Assembly (NCBI RefSeq): GCF_034259425.1
Contig: NZ_JAXIVU010000001.1
Coordinates: forward strand, 1 to 64,000
Source of the DNA: Denitrificimonas halotolerans
GTDB lineage: Bacteria > Pseudomonadota > Gammaproteobacteria > Pseudomonadales > Pseudomonadaceae
DNA length: 64,000 nucleotides
Direction: 5' to 3'
Below, in pieces: positions 1 to 7,695 of the stretch. The position numbers and the translations under genes are program-made. The notes beneath the pieces are model-generated. The model ran no database searches and was not told the origin of the DNA. It worked only from the letters and a program-made list of their open reading frames with translations. Within the stretch, counting starts at the first letter, position 1, and every line of letters starts with the position of its first letter.

Positions 1-110
1 TAAAAAGACAAAAATAACTCTATGAATTCACAGAGTAACTTGTGTTGCTGATAATCTTTTTGACTATCAATCATCGACACAAGCACCCACACGAATTGCT
101 TGATTCAAAT
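1..110 (-). other. 5' leader of a 16S rRNA (rrn operon), partial
   Basis: Read on the minus strand, this stretch resembles the transcribed leader that precedes 16S rRNA in Pseudomonas, including a segment reading GAATCAAGCAATTCGTGTGG. It lies directly downstream of boxA and three rrn-type promoters. The 16S gene itself would begin left of coordinate 1 and is not in the window. The leader assignment rests on remembered similarity and on the promoter/boxB/boxA order. A short open frame on the opposite strand (110-304) overlaps the promoters and is not regarded as a gene. Confidence 0.7.
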
Positions 111-122
111 TGTTAAAGAACG
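111..122 (-). promoter_or_regulatory. rrn boxA antitermination element
   Basis: On the minus strand the sequence is CGTTCTTTAACA, matching the E. coli rrn boxA core (GCTCTTTAACA). It sits just downstream of a hairpin, in the boxB-boxA order of rRNA antitermination leaders, where NusB/NusE load onto the nascent transcript. Confidence 0.8.
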
Positions 123-125
123 TTT

Positions 126-148
126 CGCTGAAGCTACCTGCTTCAGCG
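126..148 (-). promoter_or_regulatory. boxB-like hairpin of the rrn leader
   Basis: A perfect 8-bp stem (CGCTGAAG / CTTCAGCG) with a 7-nt loop lies between the most proximal promoter and boxA. Position and shape fit the boxB hairpin of an rRNA antitermination leader. Confidence 0.65.
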
Positions 149-157
149 AGGTGGCGT

Positions 158-185
158 ATTCTACACTCACCATTTAATCTGTCAA
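158..185 (-). promoter_or_regulatory. rrn promoter, proximal of three
   Basis: On the minus strand there is a TTGACA -35 box (180-185) and a TAGAAT -10 box (158-163) with a 16-bp spacer, followed by a G+C-rich discriminator (ACGCCACC). Near-consensus boxes with a GC discriminator are typical of stringently controlled rRNA promoters. Confidence 0.8.
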
Positions 186-263
186 GGTTTATTTTTAGGA
201 AACTTAATTTCCGCTCAACCCTTGATGCCGCAGAGGTATTTAAGCCTCTTTGGCAGGCCGCTC

Positions 264-291
264 ATTCTACACCAGAACTTCAGCCTGTCAA
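264..291 (-). promoter_or_regulatory. rrn promoter, middle of three
   Basis: On the minus strand TTGACA (286-291) and TAGAAT (264-269) are separated by 16 bp, followed by a GAGCGGCC discriminator. The boxes and spacing are the same as in the proximal promoter, 106 bp further upstream. Confidence 0.8.
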
Positions 292-371
292 GTTTAATTT
301 TTAAGATTTTTCCTTAAGAATCAAACTCTTACGCCAAGCAGTTATTACTGTGTTTGCCTAACGAGGTGCGC

Positions 372-399
372 ATTCTACAGGTTTTTAAAAAGCTGTAAA
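372..399 (-). promoter_or_regulatory. rrn promoter, distal of three
   Basis: On the minus strand TTTACA (394-399) and TAGAAT (372-377) are separated by 16 bp, with a GCGCACC discriminator. An A/T-rich stretch upstream (about 400-450) could act as an UP element. The promoter lies just beyond the 3' end of the sensor kinase gene, which is read in the same direction. Confidence 0.75.
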
Positions 400-466
400 G
401 CCCTTTAACTCAAAATGTTTCAAAATTATTATTTTTAACGCATTCAAGCAAACCTTCTACACGCAC

Positions 467-2074
467 TCAGCCAGCTATCTCTCCCTGCGCTAATTTAGGC
501 CAGGTTAAAATAAAGCGAGCACCGCCAAGCAGCTCACTACCTTCAATACGTACTCGCCCACCATGCCAATGCATAATACGCTTCACTATAGCCAACCCCA
601 ACCCATGACCACCTGAAGCACGGGTACGACTGTCATCCAAACGCAAAAAAGGTGTTAACACCTTTTCTCGCAAGTCTTCAGCTATACCGCTGCCATCATC
701 CTCTACAACTATCGAACAAAACTCACCATCAACATTGCAACTCAACTGCACTACCCCTTGAGCATGACGCTGCGCATTACTCACCAGATTCTGTAAGGCT
801 TGTCGCAAATACCGCGGCTCAGCATCTACCCAATATTGATCATACTCACTACAAGAGCAAGTTATAGCAACCCCTGAACGCAGTGGCGTTAACTCAGCAA
901 CCACCTGCTTAATTAATGCTCCCAACTCAACAGGTTTTAAAGCCAAATCCGGCACTCCGGCCTCCAATCCAGCATAGGTCAACATTTCATTCAGCAAGGC
1001 GTCCATATCTTCAATATCTTGATCCATGCCTGCTACGTACTTACTCAATATTTGAGCATCCTGTGCGTTAGCAGCCATATCTAAACCAAAACGTAAACGC
1101 GCCAAAGGGGTTCGCAATTCATGGGCCACTGCTCGCACCATATCCCCTTGCACATTTATCAACATCTTTAAACGAATGGCCATTTCATTAAAGCGTACCG
1201 CCAACTGCCCTACAGAATCATGACCACTTTCAGCTACACGCACATTCAAGTGACCTTGAGCTATGCGTGTAGCAGCCGCTTCCAACCCTTGCAAGCGCCG
1301 CTCCAAATGGCGCACCAACAGATACACTAAAATGCCAACCATACTTAAACCCAACACCGCTATAGACAACAACATATACGCTGGATAGGGGTTCACTTGA
1401 CGAATCGGCCCTAGCATTAATACCCATGGTGTCTCATTAACCCCTGAAAATACACGAACAGCACTCCCATCGTGATCAAAAGCCATGACAGTATCACCCT
1501 CTTCAATACGCCGTAGCTGTTCCGCATCCAAGTCTGTCTTATCTACCGTCAGCAGGCTTAAATCAAAGCCAAATCGATGTTTTTGCGCCAGTACAGCTAA
1601 CTGCTTGGCCTGCTGCGCAGCTGGGTAATGAACCAACTCATCAATTAATAAAGAAATGGTAGCGCGCGCTAACTGCTCACTGACACGCCGCACCTCTGCA
1701 ACTAAAACCTTACGTTCACCAGGATCAATCAAACTATAAATCGTTGCCGAATGGGCTAAATCTTGCTTAACCAACACACGCCCACGCATAATTTGCCCAA
1801 ATTCGTGACGTTGCAATGATAATGCATCTTCTGTTTTTATATAAAGAGGAACACCTAACAGTCGCTCCCACAAAATGAGAGAGCGAGTACGTTCAAACGC
1901 ATCTAATTCAGCTAACTTATTCGCCATCAACCTGAAGGTACCACTAGCCAAGCGCTCTCGATGCTGCTCAGCACGCATTTCATGAGTCAAATGCAACGCC
2001 AGAGCACCAAGTCCCGCTGTCAGTATTAGAGCAGCAAGCAATCCTCCATAGACTCGAAAGAAAATCGAACTCAC
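467..2074 (-). CDS. RstB-like sensor histidine kinase
   Basis: A 535-residue membrane sensor kinase and partner of the adjacent response regulator. It has an N-terminal transmembrane segment (residues about 8-28), a long periplasmic domain, a second membrane segment (about 232-254), a HAMP linker, a phosphoacceptor H-box AHELRTPLARLRFG (His318), an N box (NLVSNAQRHA), and G boxes DDGSGI and GHGLGLAIV. The kinase core resembles E. coli RstB, but the sensory domain is about 100 residues longer, so the signal is unknown. The start overlaps the regulator stop by 4 nt (translational coupling). The distal rrn promoter lies just downstream, so read-through into the rRNA operon is conceivable. Confidence 0.85.
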   Translation of the reverse strand: MSSIFFRVYGGLLAALILTAGLGALALHLTHEMRAEQHRERLASGTFRLMANKLAELDAFERTRSLILWERLLGVPLYIKTEDALSLQRHEFGQIMRGRVLVKQDLAHSATIYSLIDPGERKVLVAEVRRVSEQLARATISLLIDELVHYPAAQQAKQLAVLAQKHRFGFDLSLLTVDKTDLDAEQLRRIEEGDTVMAFDHDGSAVRVFSGVNETPWVLMLGPIRQVNPYPAYMLLSIAVLGLSMVGILVYLLVRHLERRLQGLEAAATRIAQGHLNVRVAESGHDSVGQLAVRFNEMAIRLKMLINVQGDMVRAVAHELRTPLARLRFGLDMAANAQDAQILSKYVAGMDQDIEDMDALLNEMLTYAGLEAGVPDLALKPVELGALIKQVVAELTPLRSGVAITCSCSEYDQYWVDAEPRYLRQALQNLVSNAQRHAQGVVQLSCNVDGEFCSIVVEDDGSGIAEDLREKVLTPFLRLDDSRTRASGGHGLGLAIVKRIMHWHGGRVRIEGSELLGGARFILTWPKLAQGEIAG

Positions 2075-2769
2075 GTTAACTCTTGCGCCGCTTCACCTAC
2101 AAACATATAACCTTTGTTACGAATAGTTTTAATAATTTCAGGCTGTTCACCATCATCACCTATGCGTGGCCTTATCCGTGAAATACGTACATCAATAGAA
2201 CGATCAACACCATCGTATTCAATACCGCGTAATTCTTTAAAAATCACTTCACGGGACAAGGGGATACCCGCATGACTGGCTAACAGCCACAGCAAATCAA
2301 ACTCCGCTCCAGTCAAGTCAATAAGTTCATCGCGCAAAAAAGCACTGCGCCGTGCGCAATCGATAGTCAACGTACCAAATTGCAAAAGCTGTACCTTCTG
2401 TTCAGTATTTTCTATTCTCCGTAATAAGGCTTTAACACGAGCTAATAAAACGGAAGGTTTAACGGGTTTACACACATAATCATCAGCACCCTGCTCCAAC
2501 CCTTGAACTTGATCGGCATCATCAGTCCGTGCAGTCAACATAAGGATGGGCCCCTTATACTCACAGCGCACACTGCGGCAAATAGAAAACCCATCAAGAT
2601 CCGGCAGCATAAGATCTAAAATAACCAAATCAGGCTGCTCACTAATGATGCGCTGCACCGCTGAGCGCCCATTCATTTCTAACAACACGGTAAAATTTTG
2701 TGCCTGCAAATATTCACACATCAACTTCGCTAGACGCTCATCATCTTCAACAATTAAAACAGTGTTCAT
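2071..2769 (-). CDS. RstA-like response regulator (OmpR/PhoB family)
   Basis: About 232 residues. The N-terminal receiver domain has acidic pocket VEDDE and phosphoacceptor Asp52 in LDLMLPD, with the conserved Lys in YVCKPVKP. The C-terminal winged helix has the RstA-like LRGIEYDGVDRSIDVRISR segment. The second of two adjacent ATGs is preferred because AGGA sits 4-5 nt upstream and RstA proteins begin MNT. It is the first gene of a two-gene operon with the downstream kinase. The intergenic region to the divergent acetyltransferase gene is short (about 67 bp), so both promoters must lie there. The regulated genes cannot be told from the window. Confidence 0.88.
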   Translation of the reverse strand: MNTVLIVEDDERLAKLMCEYLQAQNFTVLLEMNGRSAVQRIISEQPDLVILDLMLPDLDGFSICRSVRCEYKGPILMLTARTDDADQVQGLEQGADDYVCKPVKPSVLLARVKALLRRIENTEQKVQLLQFGTLTIDCARRSAFLRDELIDLTGAEFDLLWLLASHAGIPLSREVIFKELRGIEYDGVDRSIDVRISRIRPRIGDDGEQPEIIKTIRNKGYMFVGEAAQELT

Positions 2770-2836
2770 CATGTCCTAATATTTTAGTAAAGGGTTACTA
2801 TTTAGCTTGAACAACAAAGCAATACCTGGAGTCTAT

Positions 2837-3265
2837 ATGCCATACCGCCCTACACCCTTCAGCGTGGATTATTTGCCAAAAACACATCACACTCTGCTGC
2901 ATAAGTTTTATCGTCATCACAAAAGCTCAATGTGCATTACTGAGCAGGCTGACGCTTGGGTAGTGCGTGCAACAGAAATCATTGCAGGTGTTTGCCTTTC
3001 ACCTGTCGCTGAAGGTTTTTGGTTAACCAGTTTATTTACAGCGCCTGCATACCGCCGGCAAGGTATTGCCCGCTTATTAATTAACCACTTACAAGACTCT
3101 TACGTAGACAAACCGATTTGGTTATTTTGTCATCCACAGCTAGAAAAATTTTATTGCAACCTAGACTTCGTTACAGCTCATCAATTACCCGAACCACTTA
3201 AAAGTCGTCTTACTCGCTACCAAAAAAACAAAACCTTAATAGCACTTTGCTACCACCATTCATAG
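2837..3265 (+). CDS. GNAT family N-acetyltransferase
   Basis: A predicted 142-residue acetyltransferase of the GNAT fold. The acetyl-CoA binding loop is visible as APAYRRQGIARLLINHL, the canonical R/Q-x-x-G-x-G/A motif, and is followed by a C-terminal strand typical of the fold. I place the start at ATG 2837 because GGAG lies five bases upstream; an upstream in-frame TTG (2807) has no ribosome site. The substrate is unknown. A GNAT gene next to the transporter-type hybrid kinase is, from memory, the arrangement in P. aeruginosa (PA3270-PA3271), suggesting a conserved pair. Confidence 0.8.
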   Translation: MPYRPTPFSVDYLPKTHHTLLHKFYRHHKSSMCITEQADAWVVRATEIIAGVCLSPVAEGFWLTSLFTAPAYRRQGIARLLINHLQDSYVDKPIWLFCHPQLEKFYCNLDFVTAHQLPEPLKSRLTRYQKNKTLIALCYHHS

Positions 3266-3323
3266 CCTAAGGTAGACCATTTTAATGATTACTCTAATCC
3301 GAAAAGTCTAAACCCAGCACAAT

Positions 3324-3379
3324 CTACAGGTATCCCCTAGCCCATTAGCGCATGTGTAAGCGCTATCATATACCTGTAG
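3324..3379 (+). promoter_or_regulatory. Nested hairpin in the leader of the hybrid kinase gene
   Basis: Two nested inverted repeats are seen: an outer 10-bp stem (CTACAGGTAT at 3324-3333 with ATACCTGTAG at 3370-3379) and an inner 6-bp stem (TAGCGC 3346-3351 with GCGCTA 3360-3365). The outer stem is followed by TTTTCC. It sits 48 bp before the preferred start codon. It could be an attenuator-like RNA structure or a protein-binding dyad. Confidence 0.45.
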
Positions 3380-3426
3380 TTTTCCTTAAGATATTTGCCT
3401 CTTACTTAATTACTCAGGTCAGGTTA

Positions 3427-6400
3427 ATGACGATTTCCACGGGTCTTGTTGCGCTTGTAGCACTGGCGTATATGGCAATTCTGTTTGCCATTGCATTTTA
3501 TGGCGACCGTCGCGGCACAACTGTTAGTCCGCGCATGCGTGCATCAATTTATAGTTTATCGTTAGCAGTCTATTGTAGCAGCTGGACTTTTTTTGGCTCC
3601 GTGGGCCAAGCTGCAGAACAGATCTGGTCTTTTTTGCCAATTTATATTGGCCCTATTCTACTTCTCACGCTTGCACCATGGGTATTCAAAAAAATGGTGG
3701 TGATTAGCAAACAAGAAAACATCACCTCCATTGCTGACTTTATCGCTGCTCGCTATGGAAAATCTCAACGTTTAGCTGTGGTAGTTACACTCATCAGTTT
3801 AGTCGGTGCTTTACCCTATATCGCTCTACAACTCAAAGGTATTGTGCTTGGTGTTAACTTACTAACAGGAGCCTCAGCAAATGCAACGGGCGCCCACGCT
3901 CAAGATACGGCCTTAATTGTTACTGTTGCTTTAGCACTCTTTACTATTTTATTTGGTACCCGCAATTTAGATGTTACCGAGCATCATAGGGGCTTAATGT
4001 TCGCTATTGCTTTTGAGTCACTGGTCAAACTATTGGCTTTTATAGCTGTCGGTATGTTTGTGATTTTTGGTCTGTATAACGGATTTGGTGATCTTTGGAA
4101 GCAAGCACAAGAGGCACCAAAACTGGATGCTTATTGGAACGAAGCTACAAACTGGCCTGCAATGATTGTACAAACCTGTGTTGCAATGATGGCTATTTAC
4201 ACCTTACCTCGCCAGTTTCATGTTTCAGTGGTTGAAAATAATGACTACAAGCACTTACGAATAGCTCGCTGGGTCTTTCCTTTATATTTGTTCTTAGTTG
4301 CTTTGTTTGTAATCCCTATTGCTCTAGCTGGCCAATTACGTCTGCCTGCATCTGTTGTTCCCGATTCCTTTGTGATTAGCCTACCTCTCGCTGAAGGCAA
4401 CCCCTCTCTTGCACTCATTGCATTTATTGGTGGTGCTTCAGCTGCTACAGGCATGGTGATTGTCGCCTCGGTTACGTTAGCGATTATGATCTCAAACCAT
4501 ATACTGCTCCCATCAATGCTGGCCGCTCGATCCACGAACCGCCCATTTGAAGCCTTTCGCTATTGGATGCTAACCGCACGCCGCTTGAGCATCATTATTA
4601 TTTTATTACTCGCTTATACTAGCTACCGTTTATTAGGTGCCAATACGAGTCTAGCAACCACCGGTCAAATTGCCTTTGCTGCCCTAACCCAACTAGCACC
4701 AGCCATGCTGGGTGCTTTAGTCTGGAAACAAGCCAACCGCCAAGGTGTGTTTGCCGGTCTTATTGCTGGCGCAACCCTTTGGGGTTACACTTTAGTCTTA
4801 CCTCTTATAGCCAATAGTTCAGGCTGGCCCTTAACCTCATTCCCAGGCATTACTTGGCTCTATAGCCAGCCTTTTGGTCTTCCCATCGACCCACTCACCT
4901 TGGGAGTTTTGCTATCTTTAACCGGTAACTTTTTACTGTTCATTCTAGTTTCTTTATTTTCTAAAACCCGAGTCTCCGAACACTGGCAAGCAAGTCGTTT
5001 CATTGGGCAACATGTCAGTGGACGGCAAACTTTTAGCGTCCAAGTAGGTGACTTATTGACTTTAGCTGGACGCTTTGTTGGGGAGGATCGTGCTAGGCAA
5101 AGCTTCATTCGTTTTGCTTATAAAAAGCGCTTAGACTTTAACCCATCTGAAACTGCCAGCAGTGAATGGGTTGCACATACCGAACGTTTACTCAATGGCG
5201 TACTAGGCGCCTCTTCTACACGTGTCGTCGTCAAGGCAGCTATTGAAGGGCGTGAAATGTATGTGGAAGATGTGGTCCGCATCGTTGGTGAAGCATCTGA
5301 AGTGCTGCAGTTCAATCGCACGTTATTACAGGGCGCCATTGAAAACATCACGCAAGGTATCAGTGTAGTCGATCGCTCACTACGTCTTGTCGCTTGGAAC
5401 AGCCGCTACTTAAAACTTTTTGACTATCCCGATGATCTCATCAAAGTCGGTCGTCCAGTGGCAGATATTATTCGCCATAATGCCGAAAAAGGTTTATGTG
5501 GGCCCGGAGATATTGACCACCATGTCAGCAAGCGTTTGCACTGGATGCGCCAAGGTAATGCACATACCTCTGAACGGATGTTTCCTAATGGTCGAGTGAT
5601 TGAGCTCATTGGCAATCCCATGCCAGGCGGAGGCTTCGTCATGAGCTTTACAGACATTACTGCTTTCCGCCAAGCTGAAAATGCCTTAAAAGAAGCCAAT
5701 GAAAGCCTTGAGCAGCGAGTAAGTGAGCGTACAAGAGAGCTATCCGAACTCAATATAGCACTGCGTGATGCAAAGCACGTTGCTGAAAATGCGAACGAAT
5801 CAAAAACCCGTTTTTTAGCAGCGGTAAGTCACGACTTAATGCAACCTTTGAACGCTGCGCGTTTATTTTCAGCTGCTCTATCTCATCAAGAAGCCCTTCC
5901 AGAAGATGCACAGGAGTTAGTTAAAAATCTAGACAGCTCTTTACGCTCAGCTGAAGACTTAATCAGCGACTTACTGGACATCTCCCGCCTTGAAAGCGGT
6001 CGCATCACCCCAAACACCCAGCCCTTTGCGCTGGGCCCTTGGTTAGAAGCCTTAGGTGCTGAATTCACTGCTTTAGCTGAGCAACAAGGGATTGATTTCC
6101 GCTTATGCAGCACATCCCTTAACGTGGTCAGTGACAGCAAATTATTACGTCGTATTGTGCAAAACTTTTTAACCAATGCCTTCCGCTATGCCAATGGCTG
6201 CGTACTGCTTGGAGTACGTCGCAAAGGAAAAGATGTACGCATTGATGTGTGGGATAAAGGTCAAGGCATTCCCGAAGATAAATTACAGTTTATTTTCGAA
6301 GAATTTAAACGCCTTGACAGTCATCAAACTCGTGAAGAGAAAGGCCTAGGCTTAGGTCTCGCCATTGCTGATGGTTTAAGTAAAGTTCTAGGCCACCGCA

Positions 6401-6891
6401 TTGAAGTGCACTCATGGTTAGGTAAAGGCAGCGTCTTTAGTATTACCGTGCCCTTATATAGTGGCCAGCTCAATCAAGAAAAGTCACCGGCCAAACGTAC
6501 AACTATCATCAGCCAACCACTGGCAGGTATACGCATCCTATGTGTGGACAATGAAAGCAGTATTTTAGCCGGCATGCACAGTCTGCTTTCACGCTGGGGT
6601 TGCGATGTATTAACTGCTTGTAATCGAGCTGAGTGCGATGCGCTTATTAAAAAAGGCATCACTCCTGATATTGCTCTAGTGGACTTTCACTTAGATGGCG
6701 GCGATACAGGTATTGAGCTAATGACTTGGCTGCGTAAAACTGCAAATGCTCCCATCCCCAGTATTGTCATTAGCGCTGATGGCCGTCCTGAGCTTATTAG
6801 TCAGGTACATGCAGCAGGATTAAGCTTCCTAGCAAAACCGGTCAAACCAGCAGCGTTAAGGGCTCTAATTAATCGTCACATCCCTAGCTAA
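3427..6891 (+). CDS. Hybrid sensor kinase with SSS-transporter-like membrane domain
   Basis: About 1154 residues. The N-terminal half is a sodium:solute-symporter-like domain of about 13 membrane helices (begins MTISTGLVALVALAYMAIL). A PAS-like domain follows (from about residue 635), then a coiled coil, a HisKA domain with His802 in AVSHDLMQPLNAARL, an HATPase domain (GLGLGLAIADGL), and a C-terminal receiver with Asp1086 in ALVDFHLDGG. The architecture is that of CbrA-like and PA3271-type kinases, in which a transporter-like module is coupled to signalling. I prefer the ATG at 3427 over 3352 because homologues begin there and the earlier start lies inside the leader hairpin. Signal and partner are unknown; a separate regulator may receive phosphate. 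Confidence 0.85.
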   Translation: MTISTGLVALVALAYMAILFAIAFYGDRRGTTVSPRMRASIYSLSLAVYCSSWTFFGSVGQAAEQIWSFLPIYIGPILLLTLAPWVFKKMVVISKQENITSIADFIAARYGKSQRLAVVVTLISLVGALPYIALQLKGIVLGVNLLTGASANATGAHAQDTALIVTVALALFTILFGTRNLDVTEHHRGLMFAIAFESLVKLLAFIAVGMFVIFGLYNGFGDLWKQAQEAPKLDAYWNEATNWPAMIVQTCVAMMAIYTLPRQFHVSVVENNDYKHLRIARWVFPLYLFLVALFVIPIALAGQLRLPASVVPDSFVISLPLAEGNPSLALIAFIGGASAATGMVIVASVTLAIMISNHILLPSMLAARSTNRPFEAFRYWMLTARRLSIIIILLLAYTSYRLLGANTSLATTGQIAFAALTQLAPAMLGALVWKQANRQGVFAGLIAGATLWGYTLVLPLIANSSGWPLTSFPGITWLYSQPFGLPIDPLTLGVLLSLTGNFLLFILVSLFSKTRVSEHWQASRFIGQHVSGRQTFSVQVGDLLTLAGRFVGEDRARQSFIRFAYKKRLDFNPSETASSEWVAHTERLLNGVLGASSTRVVVKAAIEGREMYVEDVVRIVGEASEVLQFNRTLLQGAIENITQGISVVDRSLRLVAWNSRYLKLFDYPDDLIKVGRPVADIIRHNAEKGLCGPGDIDHHVSKRLHWMRQGNAHTSERMFPNGRVIELIGNPMPGGGFVMSFTDITAFRQAENALKEANESLEQRVSERTRELSELNIALRDAKHVAENANESKTRFLAAVSHDLMQPLNAARLFSAALSHQEALPEDAQELVKNLDSSLRSAEDLISDLLDISRLESGRITPNTQPFALGPWLEALGAEFTALAEQQGIDFRLCSTSLNVVSDSKLLRRIVQNFLTNAFRYANGCVLLGVRRKGKDVRIDVWDKGQGIPEDKLQFIFEEFKRLDSHQTREEKGLGLGLAIADGLSKVLGHRIEVHSWLGKGSVFSITVPLYSGQLNQEKSPAKRTTIISQPLAGIRILCVDNESSILAGMHSLLSRWGCDVLTACNRAECDALIKKGITPDIALVDFHLDGGDTGIELMTWLRKTANAPIPSIVISADGRPELISQVHAAGLSFLAKPVKPAALRALINRHIPS

Positions 6892-6960
6892 GCCTTTACG
6901 GTGGAAACAGATCACTTTTGCAAAGTTACACAGCGCAGTTTTTATTCATAAATACTGAGT

Positions 6961-6985
6961 AAAAAAAGGGCAACCGAAGTTGCCC
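6961..6985 (-). terminator. Intrinsic terminator of the CcoM-like gene
   Basis: A perfect 7-bp stem GGGCAAC / GTTGCCC with a 4-nt loop, followed on the minus strand by seven T residues. It lies 34 bp downstream of the small gene's stop codon. Confidence 0.85.
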
Positions 6986-7018
6986 TAATTGCCTTGCGTG
7001 CTAGCCTGTGAAGAAAGA

Positions 7019-7135
7019 TCAATTGGAATTACGCTTCTTTTCTACTTTCTTAACAAAATAAAAAAGACCAACGAAGAAAGCGACCATTAGGGCAACAGTG
7101 CCTATGCCCGCGAAAACAACAACATCCATAAACAT
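7019..7135 (-). CDS. CcoM-like small membrane subunit of cbb3 oxidase (38 aa)
   Basis: A 38-residue peptide beginning MFMDVVVFAGIGTVALMVAF, with one transmembrane helix (about residues 4-28) and a basic, polar C-terminus (VKKVEKKRNSN). It resembles the CcoM peptide found in the Pseudomonas stutzeri cbb3 cytochrome oxidase, which has the same start pattern (MF-D-VV-AG), length and topology. The start has an AGGA ribosome site 8 nt upstream and a strong terminator follows, so this is a genuine monocistronic gene. It is not near other cco genes here, as expected for an orphan assembly or stability subunit. The identity is from memory of the family and not from a search. Confidence 0.65.
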   Translation of the reverse strand: MFMDVVVFAGIGTVALMVAFFVGLFYFVKKVEKKRNSN

Positions 7136-7235
7136 GGCGATTTCCTCATGCTGTATTAAATAACTTACATACAAGATACAGCGCCACGCCAAACGGGGTA
7201 TTGATAAAGGTCAACTAAAACAGCAGTACAAACAA

Positions 7236-7406
7236 CTAACGTTTTTTCTTCGATTTTCTCTTACTCTTCGCTGAAATTTGACTCAAGGGTAAAGCTTTTA
7301 CAAACGCACTGCGCACCTCTTGCAAGCGTTTCTCATTTAAATCATGTACACGCCGGGTACGCTCAACCACAAAATCAACAATATTTTCTTCAGCTTTTTG
7401 ACTCAT
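7236..7406 (-). CDS. Small basic hypothetical protein (56 aa)
   Basis: This open frame starts with ATG preceded by AAGGTGA and encodes MSQKAEENIVDFVVERTRRV and onward, ending in a lysine/arginine-rich tail (KSKRKSKKKR). It has no signal peptide or membrane segment; a helical N-terminal part with a basic tail suggests nucleic-acid or ribosome contact, but no family is recognised. It lies about 100 bp upstream of the CcoM-like gene on the same strand. The good ribosome site and biased composition support a real gene. Confidence 0.6.
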   Translation of the reverse strand: MSQKAEENIVDFVVERTRRVHDLNEKRLQEVRSAFVKALPLSQISAKSKRKSKKKR

Positions 7407-7695
7407 AAAATCACCTTTGAGAATTATGTAGTTTTGTCATAATTATATCTGTAGGGAAGCCCTATAGTGCAGCATCAAAGCCCAGTTAGCAGCATTTACT
7501 AGAGCCGCGTAAGATCTCATACTTTTGGGGTGAGGAGCATGCGAATCCTCAATTAACACACTGCAATCTATCCCCCTAAAGAGCTAAATATAGACCTAAC
7601 AGATAAAATATGTACGCAACCAGCAAGATTGAAACGTGTTCTAAACGCCAGTATCCGCTATCATAACGCGCTTTTTACATCACACGGAGATAAGC
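7407..7695. other. Intergenic region before rapA
   Basis: This 289-bp divergent spacer must hold the promoters of the 56-residue gene and of rapA. No promoter with consensus boxes and normal spacing could be picked with confidence. A GGAGATAAGC ribosome site precedes the rapA ATG. Confidence 0.5.

Noticed and set aside
110..304. 64-codon open frame on the plus strand
   Set aside because: It overlaps boxA, boxB and two rrn promoters on the other strand and has no ribosome site.
2546..2779. Plus-strand frame opposite the response regulator
   Set aside because: It is antisense to a clearly coding regulator gene and shows no domain or start signal.
3352..3426. N-terminal extension of the hybrid kinase
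   Set aside because: The residues are unlike the family start and lie partly inside the leader hairpin; the ATG at 3427 gives the expected N-terminus.
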